Below, piece by piece: positions 61,125-64,000 of a stretch of DNA of 64,000 bases (within the stretch, counting starts at the first letter, position 1; the number at the start of each line of letters is the position of its first letter). Under the pieces are notes generated by a model that worked only from the letters and a program-made list of their open reading frames with translations, was not told the DNA's origin and ran no database searches. Origin of the DNA: Symbiodinium microadriaticum (lineage: Eukaryota > Sar > Dinophyceae > Suessiales > Symbiodiniaceae); contig LSRX01000132.1 of assembly GCA_001939145.1 (NCBI GenBank), positions 168,084-232,083 of the forward strand, read 5' to 3'. The translations under genes and the position numbers were made by a program.

Positions 61125-62145
61125 GCACTCACGCTCAGCGGCACACCAACCTCGCTCCCCATACGGGGTATGGGGGGGGGGGGGGATGTGACGCCAACCT
61201 GTGCTTAAAATAGTGTGCGGTTCGACGCCATGAAGAGTCACATCCAGTCAGCGAGCCAGGATCAATAGATTCAAGCTGCACACAACATTATCCACCAAGG
61301 CCAGAGTGGCTGACACGACAGGTGGTGGACTGCAGTATCCCAAAAAGCGGGGGGGGGGGGGAGGCAGAAAAGAAGGGCAGGCCAGACAGCAGTCAAGCGC
61401 AATGCTGAGACCTGAAAGCGCCATACACAGTCCGCAGACGGTCGGCGTATGGCTCACTCACCTGATGGGGGGGGGGGGGAGCTCGACTGCTCCAACTTCT
61501 CGCATCCCGCACGGCCGCCTATGGGGGGGGGGGGGGGGCCACTTCACAGACCGGCACTGGTTTCACCAGGCCGGTCGGGTGGTCGGGGGGGGGGGGGGAG
61601 TCTTGGTTTCTCTCGGCTTTTGCTATGTCTGCTTCCGGCGTGAGGGGGGGGGGGGGCAGGGTGCTTGTTTTGTCGTGGCAGTACAGCACATGCATGTGCT
61701 GCGGGGGGGGGGGGGAGCTGAGGTTCTGCTGCTGGGAGAGTCGCTGGAACTGATACAAAGAGGGGGGGGGGGGGAACACCCACTCCTTTCCCGTAAGAGC
61801 CTTGGCTAGCTTGGAAACCTGGGGGGGGGGGGGGTCGCAATGCTCCCTCGCCTCCCAGCAATGAGAAAGCGAGACTACCGGGGGGGGGGGGGGCGCCTTG
61901 CCATGGGCCCAGACTTGCACCTCGGAATGGTGACAAAAGGGGGGGGGGGGGTTCGGGCCCCCGCGGTTTTCGAGCAGGGAGATTATTGAAAAAATGGGGG
62001 GGGGGGGGGGTCCTCGTGTGTCACCAGTGCCGTGCGGCCGTCCACGTAGGCGGACTGGGGGGGGGGGGGCCGCGGGAGATGCTGTCCTTCCCGGTGCAGC
62101 TTCAGAATGAAGTCGGGGGGGGGGGGGGCAGGACGCTTCATTGCT
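61125..62145. other. Lattice-covered region, no supported gene
   Basis: Plus-strand Gly-rich and minus-strand Pro-rich frames here are produced by the G runs. Apart from those codons I see no recognisable domain. Confidence 0.5.
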
Positions 62146-62350
62146 TCACACAGCAACGCTGTCAGAGGTATGATCCGTCACATGTTGAATTTCACATACA
62201 ACAGGCAAGATCGGATGGCTGCAGGCCTTTGCAGATTCAACACTGCAGCCCGGGGTGTGCACCAAGCGGATGTCCGCATCTTTCAGGAAGTCCGCAAGCC
62301 CCTGCTTCTGAGCCAGGTTGTAGCGCTTGGACTGGCGTAGGCGTTGCGCG
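62146..62350 (-). CDS. Possible exon, unknown product
   Basis: The minus-strand frame reads RQSKRYNLAQKQGLADFLK then DADIRLVHTPGC and ILPVVCEIQHVTD before a stop near 62146. Balanced composition and no tract inside (slots at 62175-62293 are empty). Not recognised. Splice sites undetermined. Confidence 0.3.
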
Positions 62351-62806
62351 AGGGGGGGGGGGGGGAAATTGCGCACACACATACACACACACATACCCAG
62401 TCGAAGCTGGGGGGGGGGGGGGGATCTTTCACACGAATTGGATGCACTCTTCAACTGGCAAACTTCTCAGGGGGGGGGGGGGATGACTTCAGAACAGGGG
62501 TCTTCAAAAACTGGCAATATCAGCTTGGGGGGGGGGGGGGGTCACTCGCTCAGATGACTTTTTTGACATCACTGCAGGTACGTCCAGGTGATCAGCCTGG
62601 ATATCCTCCCATCTCAAGAGTAGCTTCGTTGGCAGTGGACTTTTGAGGGGGGGGGGGGGCCCTGCATTCTGAATGAAGATTGTATATGAGGAGAAACTTC
62701 CTTAGAAACAGGAATTTCACACACACCGACCCGGTCAAAGCCGGTTGACTGTCAGGTGACTTCATGGCAGGAAGGTACAGTGTACACACTCGACGAGGTT
62801 AGACAG

Positions 62807-63151
62807 CTAACGATGTACAAACTGGGGGGGGGGGGGTCGTCTCTTAAGTGCATTGATCGCCTCGGTGGTGCTCTCAATAAAGGCAGCCAAATGTTCACGA
62901 AAGTCGCTGTCCAGCGTATGTGCTGATGACGGGGACGTATCGGGGGGGGGGGGGGTCTGTGTCAAATCTTGCAGCAATGCTTGTGAGAGTCGTGCTTGTC
63001 GAAGGGCTGGGTCTTCGGTGAACGTCGTGGGAGATGCCGACTCTTGGTCTGCACGAGATGGGGGGGGGGGGGTCTTGGTGCGTGGCAGAGCGACACGATA
63101 GCAAAAATCAGAACCTTCGGGGGGGGGGGGGCCTGCATAAGTACGGCACAC
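62807..63151 (-). CDS. Retroelement-like ORF fragment
   Basis: Frame with EDPALRQARLSQALLQDL and DSDFREHLAAFIESTTEAI then NALKRR, crossing lattice runs at 62824, 62942, 63060 and 63119 in phase. Helical, charged sequence compatible with a Gag/ORF1-type protein. It lies downstream of two related minus-strand frames. No domain recognised. Confidence 0.35.
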   Translation of the reverse strand: MCRTYAGPPPPEGSDFCYRVALPRTKTPPPPSRADQESASPTTFTEDPALRQARLSQALLQDLTQTPPPPDTSPSSAHTLDSDFREHLAAFIESTTEAINALKRRPPPPQFVHR

Positions 63152-63228
63152 AAGGCTGCAATCTCAAGAAATAAAAGTACCAACGCACAGCATGCGCATG
63201 TTTGATGCGCTGGATGCAACGAACGGTA

Positions 63229-63669
63229 TCACGAAATGTCTGGCTGAGTCGCCGCTAGCTGTGTAGCAGGCAGTGTCGTCTGTTGCTGACTTGAAAAATG
63301 ATGCAAAACGTCCTGTACAAGACCACTCAAAGTTATCTGCACGCTCTGCACCTGGGGGGGGGGGGGGGTCACAGTGGTAGCGATTCCAGTGACCTCTTCG
63401 GAAAACTGGTGTTGTTGTTGAGCAAGGTCACGGATTTGCTTCTGGAGCGCATCTAGTTGGCTTTGTTGAATACGCCCAGTGGATTCTATCTGCTCAAACT
63501 GATGTCGGCAGTCTGCTCGCAAGGACGGAAAGGGGGGGGGGGGGTACTGGATCCAGCGCTGAAGGGGCAAAAGAGGATCATGTGCGGATCCAAGAGCATC
63601 AGCTCTTTGCATGGCGTTGAGAGTTTTGAGCTGTAACCCACTGGCAAAAGGGGGGGGGGGGGTCAGCAA
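63229..63669 (-). CDS. Coiled-coil retroelement-like ORF fragment
   Basis: Reads LKTLNAMQRADALGSAHD, then CRHQFEQIESTGRIQQSQL and DALQKQIRDLAQQQHQF, a strong coiled coil, then VQITLSGLVQDVLHHF before the stop at 63229. In-frame Pro runs come from the lattice slots 63355, 63532 and 63650. It resembles ORF1-type proteins of non-LTR elements in layout only. Confidence 0.4.
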   Translation of the reverse strand: MLTPPPPFASGLQLKTLNAMQRADALGSAHDPLLPLQRWIQYPPPPFPSLRADCRHQFEQIESTGRIQQSQLDALQKQIRDLAQQQHQFSEEVTGIATTVTPPPPQVQSVQITLSGLVQDVLHHFSSQQQTTLPATQLAATQPDIS

Positions 63670-63732
63670 GTAGAGCTACTAAGCACAAACAAACACCAGC
63701 GATCCATCTACGGACTGAAGCAGACAGGCTTT

Positions 63733-64000
63733 TTACTGATATGGATCATCACGGACATCACTGACATGCACACGAAAACCAGCATTCTGCAGGCTCTGTA
63801 AGGGTTCCGGCGAAAGTCGCCAAGCTGAACGAATGTGAAACGCAATCAGAACTGTTCGAGTTCCCTCCCAGGGTAACGTAGCATGGGGGGGGGGGGGGTC
63901 AAAGGAAACAAAAGGTAAGGTAATGGGTAGAGCAATGCCTGGAAGACTGTCCATAATCACTGTTTCCTGCGGGTTTTCAATCCACAGCTGTCCATTGGTA
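63733..64000 (-). CDS. Retroelement ORF1-like protein, partial at the window edge
   Basis: The minus-strand frame enters at the window's right end and stops at 63733. It reads QLWIENPQETVIMDSLPG, then LPWEGTRTVLIAFHIRSAW and SLQNAGFRVHV. The TRTVLxAFxxR…L…LGF-like pattern is one I associate with first ORFs of dinoflagellate LINE-type elements (from memory, not verified). One lattice run at 63886 is crossed in frame. Confidence 0.4.
   Translation of the reverse strand, partial: TNGQLWIENPQETVIMDSLPGIALPITLPFVSFDPPPPHATLPWEGTRTVLIAFHIRSAWRLSPEPLQSLQNAGFRVHVSDVRDDPYQ

Larger units (their letters stand above)
59401..63898. repeat. Lattice of 13-nt G runs at exact 59-bp pitch
   Basis: G runs cover the 13-nt windows starting at 59402 + 59k. 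54 of 77 slots (k = 0 to 76) are filled, and in the other 23 the ordinary sequence is continuous. Runs longer than 13 are explained by native G next to the window, and no run is shorter than 13. All of the first 16 slots are filled; in the last 27 only 13 are. There is no drift over 4.5 kb. The intervening segments are unrelated to one another. A technical overlay is the simplest cause. Confidence 0.97.

Noticed and set aside
59392-62646. Long Gly-rich (plus) and Pro-rich (minus) ORFs as a repetitive structural protein
   Set aside because: The Gly/Pro codons come only from the 13-nt G runs. 59 is not a multiple of 3, so the runs hit all frames in turn and open them by removing stops.
59401-63898. 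CRISPR-like array (constant repeats with unique spacers)
   Set aside because: The constant part is a homopolymer that overwrites exons without shifting frame, slots are skipped without changing the pitch, and the host is a eukaryote without cas genes here.
1-64000. Dinoflagellate spliced-leader sequence or relic
   Set aside because: No stretch resembling the conserved leader was found by eye on either strand.

Overview
The window looks like nuclear DNA of a dinoflagellate, probably of the Symbiodiniaceae type, although no species-specific marker was seen. Three things point there. Short plant/alveolate-type telomere motifs (TTTAGGG or CCCTAAA and variants) are scattered through almost all intergenic DNA. 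Two very large LINE-like ORFs carry long N-terminal modules that I associate with dinoflagellate retroelements. Leucine-rich-repeat (LRR) exons are followed by apparent G|GC donor sites instead of GT. No spliced-leader sequence, rRNA or tRNA was recognised.

Layout. 1-13.5 kb is gene-poor. It holds telomere-motif islands, GA and compound microsatellites, a tandem array built on the core GATGCTCATGATGCT (4.3-7.3 kb), an LTR-like 474-bp insertion in that array (6484-6957), and several hairpin/MITE-like elements. 13.6-16.15 kb is a sharply bounded, extremely AT-rich island without ORFs. 19816-36672 is a 16.9-kb LINE-like element with an 11-bp target-site duplication, inserted in a 105-bp MITE whose halves lie on either side. 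It carries two short overlapping ORFs (ATGA coupling), an 855-aa ORF, an antisense ORF pair, and a 3459-aa ORF with order repeated modules, RNase H, endonuclease, reverse transcriptase, zinc fingers. 36.7-39.4 kb is mostly degenerate telomere repeat. 39.5-46.4 kb (minus strand) is a second LINE ORF of the same architecture. 47.2-48.8 kb (minus) is a broken or multi-exon coding region of unknown function. 50.2-51.7 and 56.2-58.6 kb are diverged copies of one minus-strand LRR gene region about 6 kb apart. The LRR exons continue beyond a 292-bp N gap to about 61.1 kb. The right edge holds minus-strand frames resembling another retroelement's first ORF.

The strangest structure is at 59401-63898. 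Runs of 13 G occupy 54 of 77 slots of an exact 59-bp lattice with no drift over 4.5 kb. They interrupt LRR exons without changing frame or repeat length, so they replace sequence rather than being inserted into it. This is most simply a technical overlay on the contig right of the gap, not biology, but it is real in the sequence as given. ORFs rich in poly-Gly or poly-Pro there are by-products of it.

The retroelements explain most of the coding capacity. The only host-like genes seen are the LRR regions, the 47.2-48.8 kb region and a few possible single exons.
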